NCBI GenBank assembly: GCA_034509755.1
Contig: CM067553.1
Span: 47,744,110-47,808,109 of the forward strand
From: Anisodus tanguticus
Lineage: Eukaryota; Streptophyta; Magnoliopsida; Solanales; Solanaceae
Direction: 5' to 3'
Length of the DNA stretch: 64,000 bases
The notes beneath the pieces were generated by a model. The model was not told the origin of the DNA, did no database searches, and saw only the letters and a list, made by a program, of their open reading frames with translations. Position 1 is the first letter of the stretch; the number at the start of each line of letters is the position of its first letter. Both the position numbers and the translations under genes were made by a program. Shown here one piece after another: positions 35,321-47,383 of the stretch.

Positions 35321-35744
35321 CCCCCTCAGTCTGAGCGGAAGGAGGTCGGACGCTAAGACTGGATCTGAAGTCAAGGAATAGTTGTCTAGGAAGGCCTTTT
35401 GTGAATATATTTGCATACTGATAAGAGGAAGGCACATGCAATACCTTGACATGACCGATAACAACCTTCTCACGCACAAAGTAGATGTCCATCTCAATAT
35501 GCTTGGCTCGCTGATGCTGAATCGGATTATGAGATAGATATATGGCAGATATGTTATCACAATAAACCAAAGACGCTTTATGCAACGGACACTGAAGCTT
35601 CAAAAAAAGGTTTCGGAGCCAACAGATCTCAGCAACAACATTAGCAACACCTCTATACTCTGCTTCTGCACTCGAACGGGATAATGTGGCTTGTCTCTTG
35701 GCAGACCAAGAGATGAGGTTATCCCCTAAGAACACACCAGTCAA
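35321..35744 (-). pseudogene. copia RNase H C-terminal part
   Basis: One open frame running into the LTR: FLGDNLISWSAKRQATLSRS, then SSAEAEYRGVANVVAEICWL, VYCDNISAIYLSHNP, HIEMDIYFVREKV and NIFTKGLPRQL. This is the canonical copia RNase H with the acidic residues of AEAEY and DN. It starts abruptly at 35744, mid-domain. Everything upstream in RNase H and the RT C-terminus is absent. Whether it once joined the RT at 38496 is discussed under findings. Confidence 0.9.
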
Positions 35745-38495
35745 AAATATTTAATGTTAACGGTTTATCCTAATACAAGTATTTATGACAGATTTTACTG
35801 CTTGAACCTATAACTTATAGGTCACATGAATACAACGTTATTTTTGTTCAAGGCTTCCCTTCAATTCATACAATAGTCTAACAAATTATATTATCAAAAT
35901 ATAATCGGCTTTAATTCCTATCTCTTCGTCTTTAAAGATATTTAGAAAAGGAGGGCATATATTCATAATAAGGTTAAATGATTCTCCGTTTTACTTTGAG
36001 AGCCTCTAATGTTGTAAGGTTAAATGATTCTCCCTATCAAAATGTACCTCACAACCTAGTCCAAATGATAGATATCCTCAAAGCTTCTTATATGACAACT
36101 ATACATCAACTATCAATTCCAACAATATAAATTGGGTAGTTTAATACATGAAGCATCTCGTATTTACGTAACATTCGAAAAAAACATATTTTAAGAGAAA
36201 GTAATATATATATATAGGCAGTCTACCATGATGTGAATATTTAAGCCCTAACATACAGGTTACATATAGATAATTTACTTTTCTTCTAAGGTTCCCCTCC
36301 TATTCCGACAATATAATCTAACAAATACAAAAATTTATTTATATATTATTTTTTCAATATTAATTTGTCATAATATTTCTATAGTTATAAAGTGTGTATA
36401 CTTTATTTTAAAAGATAAAGAAATTGATGTCCGAATTTACATCAAAGATTACATGACTTCCCAAATTATACTATTATCATTATGGTATGGCTCTGACCTG
36501 ACTATCAAGGTATTTTTCACTTTGATTCAATCCTTCTAAACCACCTCAAGACTTTTGTGTGTCTCAGGGGCTTGTCCCCTAAGACTTCAATCCGAAAAGC
36601 GCCTTCACATTATAATCTTGAACTCACCTTTATATGACTCATAACTTTCCCCTCATATTCTAATGTTTGATTTGTCTAAGGCGAGCTTCTCATCGAACAC
36701 TCTTTCGAGTTCAACTGCTATAATCACATCTGACCACCATCTCACAGCATTATTGCTAGCCACCTTCACTTATCACAATCACCACCAGCCACCACAACCA
36801 TTACCACAAACTTACCATTGTTAGTTGTTACATCGCCAACTTTTAGTATGTGCTTCATCATAGCTTTACAACACTAAACTAAGATTTTTATTTTCTAATA
36901 TTGTGCGGATATATCCTTTAATTTAAGTTTTATGTTAATTGGTTTTTGAATAAAGACAAATTATAAATCTCCAAATATTGAGAAAAAACAATCTTAATGA
37001 TCTCGTATTTATATTTAGAGGCAATATATTAATAATTAAATCTGTATTGTAAAAGTGGAACATCATACCCATGTGTTGACTAAAAGGGCATCACATGGTA
37101 AAAGTGAGGTCCATGATACTCTTCAAGGGTGAGCTCCAAATCATTTCTTGAAGGCATTTCTTGAATTACTAATGGGAACAAGTCATCATACACATGTGAT
37201 GACTAAAAGGCAAATAAAAAAAGCAAAAGCAAAAAAAAAAAAATGATAGGAGCCTCCTACTTCACCTAAGGTAGGGGCGAAATATCAATATTATATATGA
37301 GTTCGGACGAATTTAATAGATTATATTAAAAAAATAATTAAATATATAATTATGATCTCAGTAATTAAAAAGAACTATGAATTTGATGACAATTTTAAGA
37401 TTCATAATTTTAAATTCTTACTTCGGCCTCTGCTTAAAACAACAATGCATGTGAAGGAGAAAATTTATGGAAAAAATCCCACGAAATGAATGACCTTTGT
37501 ACAGCAGGAATATTTGTGTACACATGTACACCTATATAAGGAGGCATCAGCTGCCCAATTTAGAGTGCATCCATAAAGAATCCAATTCACCAAGGAGCTT
37601 TCTGGATTAGAGAGATGTAGTCCATATTCTTTGTGGAGAAAAATAGAAAGCCAATTATGGGGGTGTTAAAGAGATTTATTCTGGTGCAAATTTCGACTAT
37701 TTCATTGGATATATATCATCTCGCACAAAAACCAGTATCTGGTTTTGCGAGCCCATGCATTTTAAGAAGGAAGAAATACTCTATGGATTTCTGTTATAAT
37801 AGTGGTGTTTTTCTCAGCTTAAGCGCCATCGATTATTTTATCGGATACCTACTACTTTTTACCAAACATGTATTCCCTTCGTTTTAATTTATGTGTCACA
37901 ATTTGACTAGACACAAGGTTTAAGAATGAGAGGTTGACTCTTAAAACTTGTGGTCTAAAACAAAGATATTTGTGTTAGTATAAATTATTTTCAGAATAAA
38001 AGGAAAATTTTAAAATTAAGTTATTTCTAATTATAAAATGGTGATTTTTTTTAGACACACTAAAAAGAAAAGTATACCACAATCGAGGGATAGCATAAAA
38101 AGCTGTCTACCTAGATTTAGTCAGGTGGGATGAAAAACATAATGGATTTCTTTTTGTGTATGTCTCTCAAGAACTTTGTGATACTATAGTGTAAAGATTA
38201 GTGGATTTTAACTTGAGATAGTAGATTAGTTACTACTTTTATCAGATTACCTTATAAATCTATTAGTATATAGAACTTGAAGTCTTTAATTAGTGTTGTT
38301 TATTCCAATCATTCCTGTCATTTTATTGTGATTATTGCTGTGAGTTCGTGGAATAGTTTTAACAACTATAAGGTAATAACCCGCTTAATATTAGATGAAC
38401 GCCCCTTGACCATCTTACTTGGTTTCACCTTTTAGTACATATACTGTACAAAATTTATTTTAATACATTATATACACACACATGTATAAGTATTA
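35745..38495. other. 2.75 kb without recognisable genes, between copia RNase H and RT
   Basis: AT-rich, with only short open frames. The longest (37633-37887 plus, MEKNRKPIMGVLKRF...) matches nothing I recognise. A loose direct repeat (words like GTCACATGAATACAACG / GTTACATATAGATAA, each followed by CTAACAAAT) recurs about 430 bp apart near 35820-35885 and 36250-36325. It is probably an insertion that separates two parts of copia pol. Confidence 0.45.
37870..38090. mobile_element. degenerate Stowaway-like MITE
   Basis: It starts ATTCCCTTCGTTTTAATTTA with the same internal words as the Stowaway at 54657-54892 (GACTAG-CAC, TTTAAGAATGA). The opposite end (CAATCGAGGGATA) is poorly conserved, so the limits are approximate. 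Confidence 0.45.
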
Positions 38496-40795
38496 GTGGG
38501 AAGGATCACTCTTGCTCCACACGAATCCTATCTATATGATGTATGTAGCAAACCTCCCATACCAAGCCCTAGGGGCTTGTTTCAAACCATATAGTGACTT
38601 ACGAAGACGGCAGACATAATGAGGAACCTCCGGATGCACAAAGTCAGGCGGTTGATGCATATAAACGGTTTCTTTCAAATCCCCATGTAAGAAAGCATTT
38701 TTTACATCAAGCTGGTAAATAGGCTAATTTTTCCCCGTAGCTATGCTCAACACTGTGCGAATGGTGGCTGGTTTGACCACCGGACTAAACGTGTCACCAC
38801 AATCAACTCCCTCATGCTGACCAATACCATTACCCACAAGTCTTGCCTTATGGCGTTCAAGCTCTCCACTATCTCAAAATTTGTGACGATGGAGCGACAT
38901 ACAACGAATCACATTCACCCTTCTGGTTTCGGAACAAGATCCCAAGTGTGTTGATTGGTTAACACATTAAACTCCTCATGCATGGCCGCATTCCAATTTG
39001 GGTCAAGTTTGGCTAATTTTTGAGTTTTTAGGAATGGGTGAGATGGTTTGAGTGGATATGTTAAAGTGAACTTTTGATTTGAAAATCTCGTGTTGTGCAC
39101 GGATTTCCATACGATGTGTGGGGACGGTCACGGGTGGGGCAGGAGGGCTAGAAGGTGACGGGCTGGACTGGGTAGTGGGGTCGGGACCGGACAGTGGTGA
39201 CGGGCAGTGGGGTTGGGCAGTAGGATGGGCAGGGACTGGGCAGTGTGACGGGCAGAGGTTGGGCAGTATGATGGGCAGGGTCTGGGCAGCGGGGTGGGAT
39301 AGTGTAGTGGGCAGGGACTGGGCAGTGGGGTAGGGCAGTGTGGTGGGTGTATCATCGGGCAGTGACTGTGCAGGGACTGGGCAGTGGGGTGGGATCGACG
39401 GGATAGGTGGCGGGATGGCCTGAAGGTGCGGAATTTGTAGTGCATTTTGGACTAGAGGTGAGGTGTCTGAGTCATCAAGGAATCTGTAATCAGTGGGGCA
39501 GAATTGGTGGATGTTGGCAAAAGGAAAGACGTTCTCCTCAAACGTGACATGACGTGAGACTATGATTTTGCATGTGGACACGTTATAGCATAAGTACCCC
39601 TTATGGTTTGAGGGGAACCCTAAGAAGACACACGGAGTGGAACGGGGTGCTAATTTGTGAGGGACGGTGGAGGCCAGATTCGGGTAGCAAAGACAATCTA
39701 AAATCTGAAGATGATCATATGTAGGGATCCGACGAAATAGGAACTCGGTAGGGGTCCTATTTTGGAGCGTACGGGTAGGTAGTATATTAAGAATGTATTC
39801 TACCATTTTTAATGCATATATCCAAAAGCTGAGGGGGAAGAGATGCATGAAGAACTAAGGTACGAATCATATTGTTAATAGTGCGTAGAATTCGTTCGGC
39901 TTTACCATTTTGAGGGGAAGTATAGGGGCAGGAGAACTGAAATACCATGCCATTAGCCACACAGAATTTATGAAAGAGAAAATTGTTAAATTCACGATCA
40001 TTGTCACATTGAAACGTTTTTATTTATTTTTGATAATGCGTTTTAACATACGTACGAAATTCAAGAAACTAGAAGTAGACCTGAGATTTAAAGTGGAGCG
40101 AATAGACCCATAGGAAGTGAGAAAAAGATCATCCAAGAATATTAAATAGTACTTATGACCCAATTTGCTAGTAATAGGAGAGGTCCATAAATCAGCATGA
40201 ATAATATCAAATGGAGAAAAAGTAATACTCAAAGATGACGTAAATGGAAGTCTAACATGCTTTTCTAGATGACAAGAATAGCAATTTTGGACAAGGTTCC
40301 CTTTATTACATTTAATTAAATTATGGTTTGTAAGAAAATCAAAAATATGAGTTGTGGGATGTCCAAGTCTACTATGCCACGTTGAGGAGGAGATGACAGC
40401 TAGAGATGTGAGAGGATTGACACTGGCAGCAGACGTGGATAGGAAAGGATATAGGTCCCCCACACTATTACATCTCATAAGAAGTCTCCCCGTACATAAG
40501 TCCTTTACAGAAAACCAAACGGGTCAAAATCAATGGATATGGAATTATCGGTGGTAAATTTTGTAGCAGAGATTAGGTTCTTGATAATGTTATGGGCATA
40601 TAGGATGATTTTAAGAGAGAAGTGGGGTTGCGGTGGTGGAGTTAGTGTGTGGCCAAACCCTTGAATTGGAATGCAATGATCATTTCTGACCATAATAGAT
40701 TGAGGAGTATTTAAATTGCGCAATTAGAGAAAGATTATCAGAATTGTTTGTGAGGTGAGACATGGCACCCGTATCCATATACCACGTACCATCGG
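38496..40795 (-). pseudogene. Ty1/copia pol: protease, integrase, RT N-terminal half
   Basis: On the minus strand: protease WYMDTGAMSHLTNN at about 40749-40790, pre-integrase and integrase at 40020-40478 (WHSRLGHPTTHIFDF, CYSCHLEKHVRL, DIIHADLWTSPI), more integrase and a long Pro/Thr/Ser-rich linker at 39003-39848 (DHLQILDCLCYPN, GFPSNHKGYLCY), and RT from about 39100 (LTNQHTWDLVPKPEG) to 38500 (PRAWYGRF). RT stops before the YVDD box, where unrelated sequence begins at 38495. The linker is built of SLP/TAQ/CPVP words. Frames are broken in several places. Confidence 0.87.
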
Positions 40796-41820
40796 GCTGC
40801 TGAATTTTTAATGAACCGAAGCATGGCCCAAATCCTTTGGATTGAGGTTGGGCGGCTGTTGTTGGGCCGCTTTGTAATGGGCCTGGTGGCTGGAAAGGGT
40901 CTCAGTAGTGCTGGGTCGCTGTGTAGTGGGGCTCGGTGGTGCCCACTATTGCTGTTGGACCTGGCCTGGAAAAAGGTCGGTCGACTGTGCACACTGTTAT
41001 TGGGCTGCGGTGTAGTGGGCCTGGTGGCTAGAAAGGGGCCCGATGGTGCTGGGCCTCTGTGTAGTGGGCCTCGGCGGTGCCCACTATTGTTGTTGGGCCT
41101 GGCCTGGAAATGGGCTGGTTGACGGGACCTAGTGCTTGAATAGTGGCCAAGGACATGGGCTGGCCCACTGTGTCAGGTACTGGGCTTGTGGCCGATTATT
41201 TTTTACGCCGGTGTTGAGGAAGAGGAAGCGGGGAAAGCTTTGTGGGCTGTGGGTGAAGCCATTAGGGTAGCCGAAAAATGGTGAAAGAACATTGGGTTTG
41301 GTGCTGCCATATATTAGTTGTATAACAGTGGTATATAGGTCTGGTTGGGTAATATGTGGCTCGGGTTGGCTGTATATCTCCTATATATCAAATGTATATG
41401 GGCAAGAAAGAGGAATATGAGGGTTGGGTGGATTGTATATCTCGGTATATCAGTGATATACAGGGTTATTTTAGAAGAAGATGAGAGATGGGGTCGTATA
41501 TCTCGGTATATTTGGGGTATATAGGCTTGTTTTTAAAGGAGGAGAAGATGTTGTATATCACGGAGGAGCAGTGTATACGGGGTTGTATATCACGGAGGAG
41601 CAGTGGTATACGGGGCCGTATATCACGGAGGAGTTGGGTGGGTTGTATATCTCGGTATATCAGTAGTATACGTGTTTTTTAAGAGGAAGATGAGAGGTTT
41701 ATATCACGTAGAAGCAGTGTTATACGGTGAGTATACTACTGATATTTCGCCGGAAGAGAGAGGCGGAAAAGACTGGTATGGCGGCCAACACTAGGGTTTA
41801 GGGTAGGGAGGGATATTTTG
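40796..41820 (-). pseudogene. copia gag/leader region, heavily decayed
   Basis: Between the protease and the primer site (minus TGGTATCAGAG, 41821-41831). No gag frame survives. The half near the protease is rich in repeated GGCC(T)GG words (the Pro/Gly/Gln linker seen in related gags). The half near the LTR has become a minisatellite (41437-41740). Confidence 0.6.
41437..41740. repeat. GTATATC(A/T)CGG minisatellite
   Basis: Repeats of about 32 bp built on TTGTATATCACGGAGGAGCA with (G)TATACGGGG (copies at about 41551, 41583 and 41617) are interleaved with TTGTATATCTCGGTATATCAG (about 41430, 41496 and 41643). The array sits between the copia primer site and gag. Confidence 0.75.
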
Positions 41821-41831
41821 CTCTGATACCA

Positions 41832-41993
41832 TGTAAAATAGTATAAATCTCTTTCATTGGAGTTCTCTTATTAATGCAATATATATATATATGTGTACAA
41901 TTGTAGTTCTAATGGAATTAGGATCTCTATTTTACATTAATTACACTAAAATATTAATTACAGAATATCTTGTGAATATATGGAATATATTCA
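41832..41993 (-). repeat. copia 5' LTR (minus strand)
   Basis: 162 bp. The minus strand reads TGAATATATTCC to TACTATTTTACA, followed by primer site TGGTATCAGAG. Related to but diverged from the LTRs at 22400 and 35163. Confidence 0.78.
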
Positions 41994-42228
41994 CTATCAT
42001 ATGTATTAAAAATACACTTCAACTATCAGTTGTTCGTTTTTCCTACCTGAACGATGGTGATAGTTCAGGTAGGAAAAGAGAACAAGTGATAGCTACGACC
42101 TACCTCTACGAACAGCCTTAGACTGGCGTACTGATTGTAGCTGCTACCCATACCGCTGATGAGAGATTATGTATTAGCGCGGCTGCCTACAACAACAAAA
42201 AAAAAAATTTGAATCGAGATGATGGCCA

Positions 42229-42400
42229 ATGCACCCAAAAATGGACGCGGAGGACAATCCGTGGTTTAGACGGGAAATCACGTTTGAAGAAGTTTTGAAG
42301 AATGAGAATTTGAATAAAGCCCCAGGTCCCGACGACTTCATGGCTGCCTTCTGTCAAAGGATGTGGCCTCACACATTAATAAAGTTGTTGAAGTTTCTTA
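42229..42400 (+). pseudogene. LINE reverse transcriptase fragment
   Basis: The frame contains EITFEEVLKNENLNKAPGPDDFMAAF, an L1-type RT opening block with the diagnostic KAPGPD(G)F word. Only about 50 codons remain. Confidence 0.7.
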
Positions 42401-43233
42401 AAAGCAGGTCAGATCCTCAAATCGAGAAATTCTACGTTTATCACACTTATTCACGGGTGTGAAACTCGCGAAAAAACGATAGTTCGGGTATGGTTTTGAT
42501 CCAACACAAACATAAATATGTGTGAAAAGTAACAAAATTGTTTTAAGCATGGAAGATATTCATGCTAGCTCATATAAAATGGACTCATACTATTGTTAGT
42601 TGTTGATGTGTGATTGTAATTTGTCATTTCTAAATCTAACTATACTTTCATTAATTATACTTGCAATTAGCTAATTCTGCAATCCTCTGGTTTCACGTGT
42701 TAAGAAATATCCCCTTGTGAAACTTGTATGGCTCTTTCTTATTCTACCATACAACACTTATATGTTCTTTGCCTTCACGTGCACTTCTAGTTCTTTTTTT
42801 TCATGGGAGAAACACGTTTTTTTTCTAGTTCTTTTCGAACTCTGTTAAATTACACTGGGTATGTTGTTGTTGTTATGTTAAATTATTCGAGTGTCTCATC
42901 TAAAAGCTTAAACTCCTGGTACGTCTACACTTTATACAGAAGGATGTTCTTGTGAATCTTGGATCATCAAGATCACCTAAGTATGGGTCCTTTCTTATGC
43001 TATACAACACTTATCTCTTTTTCTGTTTATTTTGTAGTTTTCCATTTATTAGATTGTTTTGAGAAAGAAGAAGAGCCTTTAGGCACATAAAATTAGGTCC
43101 TATCTATTGACTTATATTTACATTTTTCGGTGTAAGATCTAGAACATAAGATTTCTGCTTCTTCTATTTTCTATGTTCACTTTCATAGCTGAAACTAAGT
43201 ATGCATTTTCATTGTAGATATTACCAGAGATCA
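42401..43233. other. intergenic, with a SINE tail at 42851-42877
   Basis: No gene recognised. TACACTGGGTATGTTGTTGTTG at about 42851 is the 3' tail of a TS/SolS-type SINE; the body is not recognisable. Confidence 0.45.
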
Positions 43234-43352
43234 TTGAGCCGATGATCTATCGGAAACAGCTTCTCTACCTCACAAAGGTAGGGGTAAGGTTTGCATACAT
43301 CCTACCCTCCCCAGACTCCAATTGTGGGATTACACTGGATAGTTGTTGTTGT
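43234..43352 (+). mobile_element. TS/SolS-type SINE, 3' portion
   Basis: Contains the typical words GATCTATCGGAAACAGC, AGGTAGGGGTAAGGTTTGC, CCTACCCTCCCCAGAC and GTGGGATTACACTGG, and ends in GTTGTTGTTG. The tRNA-like head is weak or truncated. Confidence 0.75.
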
Positions 43353-43600
43353 ATTATCCGAGATCATAAAGGGGATATGGTTTTGGCCTTTGAGGAATTC
43401 TATGACCAGTGAGTTCAGCAATACATATTGCTGAGGCTAAGGCTATATGCTCCATGGAATCAAAGTGTGCATTAGTTGTGGCAGACAGAACAATATGGTG
43501 GAATCAGATTCATTATTAATTATCAATATGGTTCAGTAATAACATGAAACCATCATGGAAAACCAGTCATGTTATTGAGCAGATAGTACAGGTTAGTATT
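43353..43600 (+). pseudogene. retroelement-type RNase H remnant
   Basis: The translated pieces RDHKGDMVLAF, IAEAKAICS, VESDSLLIINMVQ and SWKTSHVIEQIVQ match the plant LINE-associated RNase H fold (RD.KG, AEA, E.DS, I..I). It is frameshifted and may belong with the LINE RT at 42229. Confidence 0.55.
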
Positions 43601-44939
43601 AATGTTGTTTTTAGCACCAACCTGTATAGCTAAAAGCAGTGCAAGTGGTTATGGAGGAATCCCCTCCAACTTTTGGTTAGTTTTATTTGATCAAATGAAC
43701 ATTACAGTGGTTCCACATCATTTCTACACCATGTAAAGGAGTCTAAGGTATATGTCCTCCGTATAATATTATTTGTATATATGCAGGTCGGGTTCTACCC
43801 ACACTTAATGGTGGACCTTTGATTTTAAAAAATTGTAGGTGGATGGACGCGTCGCCGATTCCTCGATTTTATCCATCGTACGTCCGTCGGTTTTCGTGGG
43901 AAAAAAATCATTGACTTTCTGATAGCATCCCTCATTTTATCCATCAATTTTCGCTTGTTTCTAAAAGTGACAATTTTTGTAGTTTATGTTATTTCTAATT
44001 TATTTCTAAAGTTTGGTGTACTTAGCTAATGGACTCTGCCGGTCCAGCAAAGTTTATGTTCCGGGATATTATTTTCTGACGCTATCAAGATTGTTGTTTT
44101 TTTCTCTGTTTTTTCCTATAATCGACGTACGTTTGTCAGTTTTGTCCCGAGGTATTTGACTTTTACTTTAGTAATGTGTACCTCTAAATATGAGTTCTCA
44201 CTGATTTCTTTTTTTTTTCCACAGTTCTCATCAAATCTAACAAACAAAGTTCGATGAATATTTTGTTGGAGACTAAAAATGTTATTGTTATGTCTTTTAC
44301 GTGAACTTGTCATTTAATCAATGACTAATTTATATGTATTGTTGCCTTTATTTGTTGCTCTTAAGGTTATTCTACTTACTTTAAGCAAAAACAATTGTCT
44401 AGACATTGTAATGGCACTAAATTTTTATATCCCCATACACAAAATCGTCCCCCATTTCTTTGTTTAGTTATAACAATAAAGAAAGAGAAAAGTGACAAAC
44501 TATAGCAATAATAGGATATTTGCCTCCATATGCTATACTTTTTGTCATGATAACAAGTTTTACTCTTGCTGTAGTACTTCCTTGTACTTCGTTCGGTCAG
44601 ACAAAACCTTTTGTCAAACATACTAAGAAGAATCACTACATATGCTGGCCGGAAATAACAAGTATGAATAGTGCAACAATCGAGCTACGCACAAGCTGGA
44701 AAATGAAAAACATGAGACCATGCTCTTTGTTCATTCTTTTTCAAATGTTCTATACAATGTTTCAGCAAAACCATGAAATTTCTGACATCTAAACTATGCT
44801 GCTATCCTACAAAATATCATGACTGGGGCCATTCAAAGGGTACAGATAAAACCAATTATCTGCACCTTGTTCAACTTGAAGTCACATCTGTAATCCCTTC
44901 TCTATCCTCATAATTTATGAACAAAACTGGAAATTTTTC
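43601..44939. other. intergenic 3' of the SEC24 pseudogene, nothing recognised
   Basis: AT-rich with short frames that show no family. The part next to 44939 probably contains the former 3' untranslated region of the SEC24 gene. Confidence 0.35.
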
Positions 44940-45267
44940 TCAAGCCATTTTGCTTTGAATATGCCGATGGATATGTACCAGAAACTCGACATACGAAAGT
45001 CCAATGGATGTCTTGTCTTCAACCATGTTGGAGAAAAACAGCATACCTGAGTAAAGAATTCTCAAACATAAGAAAAGACTAGGAGAGTACCAAAGATTTG
45101 AATAATCAACAAAATTTATCAAAATACAATGATTTGAGCTTCCTGCGTTCCACAACAATCTGACATAAGAATTCTGATTATACGCTCAACATTAGACATG
45201 TAAATAATCTTTCGGGAAAAGATAGAGAACGTCTTGTTTTTTTTCTTTCTGAATCTGTATAACAATG

Positions 45268-45412
45268 TCAGCAACAACAACTATGTCTGAGTCCCAAACA
45301 AGTTGGTATCGACTATATGAATCCCAACCTCTTCACCTAATGAGCTTAAATGAAGAAGAGGGGATTCATACAGCCGGTCCCAACTTGTTTGGGACTGAGA
45401 CATAGAAGTTGT
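45268..45412. mobile_element. palindromic SINE-tail dimer
   Basis: Two copies of the SolS-type tail (CCAACTTGTTTGGGACTGAG) lie in opposite orientation, giving a hairpin of about 25-bp arms (45281-45306 against 45379-45404). Imperfect 12-bp direct repeats TGTATAACA(A/T)TG flank it (45256-45267 and 45413-45424), consistent with one insertion. It lies in the last SEC24 intron. Confidence 0.6.
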
Positions 45413-45531
45413 TGTATAACATTGGAATAGATTATCTTGAAGTTAGCTGCTCAAAGGAATTACGTCAAGTTGATGATAGGGAGAAAGCACACCATCCAAA
45501 ATCAATAATATCGATATGAATGTAGCGCAGG

Positions 45532-45673
45532 GTTCATCCTGAGCCAGGATCGAACTCTCCATGAGATTCATAGTTGCATTACTTATAGCTTCCTTGTTCG
45601 TAGACAAAGCGGATTCAGAATTGTCTTTCATTCCAAGGCATAACTTGTATCCATGCGCTTCATATTCGCCCGG
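45532..45673 (-). pseudogene. rrn16: nuclear plastid DNA (NUPT): plastid 16S rRNA 5' end and leader
   Basis: On the minus strand it reads the plastid rrn16 upstream leader (GCGAATATGAAGCGCATGG, GTCTACGAACAAGGAAGC, AATCTCATGGAGAG) followed by the start of mature 16S rRNA (TTCGATCCTGGCTCAGGATG). Only about 20 bases of the rRNA itself are present. Flanking sequence is nuclear, so this is a short organelle-DNA insertion in the last SEC24 intron. The match is from memory of the highly conserved plastid sequence. Confidence 0.85.
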
Positions 45674-47383
45674 GGGAAATGATCAACCTAGCTTTACAAG
45701 GGTAAAAGATACCCTACTTTTAGATACCATGGTTAAAAAGGTGGGCTACCAGACATAAATTTAAGTTAGCGCCTTTTATAGCAAATTGTTGGGTTTGTTT
45801 TATGTTATTGTATAAATATTATGCAAAGAGAGCACAAAAAATGTTGACTTAATTAAAAGCTATGTTGCTCGGACTCTTCAAAAATGTCAATGGGTGCATG
45901 TTGGATCTTCCAAAAGTAGTGCATTTTCTAAGGATCCAAACAGGTGCGGCAGCATTTTTTGAGTGTCCGGGCAACATACATTAATAGCGACGATATCTAT
46001 GTTGATGATCCACATAATATGGTTATTCAACCCATTTCCCCTTCTTTCGGACCTATCTTGTGCCTCATTTTAGAACTATATTCACCTGTTTTGTTTCATA
46101 TCATTTTATAAGTGGTTCTTTTTGTTTGTTTTGTATTTTTACTTTTTCTTGGTTGGGGGGAGGAAGGTAATAAAAATGGTTGATGTATTACAAACCTGAT
46201 GAATCTCCTTTCTTACATAGCCTTAAGCTGCAAAGATCAAAATAAAAATACACATTAGAAATCTGACATTCTAAGTGATAACATAGACTAATCAAATGAA
46301 TGTCCATTTCTCCTTGCAAGTAAATCAAATTTAAAATGACAAACCATCTCCTAAAAAGAAGAGTAGGGCCGGGAAAAAGAAGCATTATACCGGAAGTAGG
46401 TACACCTTTGGCGTCTAATTTCATTGATGATATCATTGAGCTTCTTAGAGAGTGGATTGTCATGCTGCTGCAGAACAAACTACCAAAAAGAAAAGGCAAT
46501 ATGTCAAATTTGACAGACACATTACCACTTTTATTACATTTAAGTAGTTACTTTCGTCCACATGTGTTAAGGATGTTTTTTTCCTCTTTTTACCTCCACA
46601 TTTATTTACCACAGTTTTTATTTTACATCTAAATAGTGAAGCCACGTCAAATCACCTGTGCAGGAACTTATTCAATAGATGAAATGCCTAGCAGTTGATG
46701 CATAACACCAGGATCTGCAGAGTTACCAACATGAGTTAAACAGTCCTCGCCATTCTCGAGAAGATAGATACCGTTATCACTGATCTGTTCACTGGAAAGT
46801 GGAACAGGAGGAGGAATAAGAGATTCTCCATTCTCCTGCAAGTTCAGAGACAAAAAGTGAAATGTAAGAAATGAAAATGGAAAATAAATCTTGTCTGCGA
46901 AGCAAAAACATAATGCAAGAATAATCCCTACCTTTGTATTGAGTTCATGAAGAGCTATCAATCCAGGGTGCACCCAAGGGATAGCCAATGAAACAGACAG
47001 TGGGGAAACATAATTAATCCAGAAGGACCTATTATCGATCTGTCCATCAGTTCACAATCCTGTGCTTTTAATCAGAGCTGAAATATCAGGAAGACTTGTG
47101 TAAGTAGATCCATTTAACATTATCTTTCCACAACATGCACTTCTTTCAAGACAAGTCTTTGCAGCAGCAAAGGGAACCACAGTCAGCAGTTCGAGATGGA
47201 AACAAAACATAAAAAACTGTCAAAAGCTAAATGCGCATATTGATAGAATGAGAAGACTCTGTAGGTAAGCACATATCCATTAGATGACAAAAACAGGGTG
47301 TTCATTCATTTATGCAGCCTTTCTTGAGACAACTTTCTTCACTGTGTCCAACTACAAGTGCTCATTACATAGTCAGTCACTAC

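Larger units (their letters stand above)
34664..36130. repeat. 1.47-kb block bounded by inverted repeats of about 140 bp
   Basis: 34664-34800 (GGAATTGACTTGTATAGTTG onward) is the imperfect reverse complement of about 35990-36130 (ending CAACTATCAATTCC). Between them are a SINE-like stretch and a copia LTR/RNase H piece on the minus strand. No clear short target duplication was seen at the outer ends. It could be an old TIR element with long ends or an inverted duplication that formed when copia pol broke off at 34660. Confidence 0.6.

Noticed and set aside
37633..37887. 84-codon ORF with a hydrophobic C-terminus
   Set aside because: No family recognised, no splice or promoter support, next to a Stowaway-like MITE.
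39079..39333. Gly/Trp-rich plus-strand ORF (GWAVGWAG words)
   Set aside because: Antisense of the Pro/Ser/Thr-rich integrase-RT linker of a minus-strand copia element.
41437..41740. CRISPR-like array
   Set aside because: Plant nuclear context, units are contiguous without unique spacers; it is a minisatellite.
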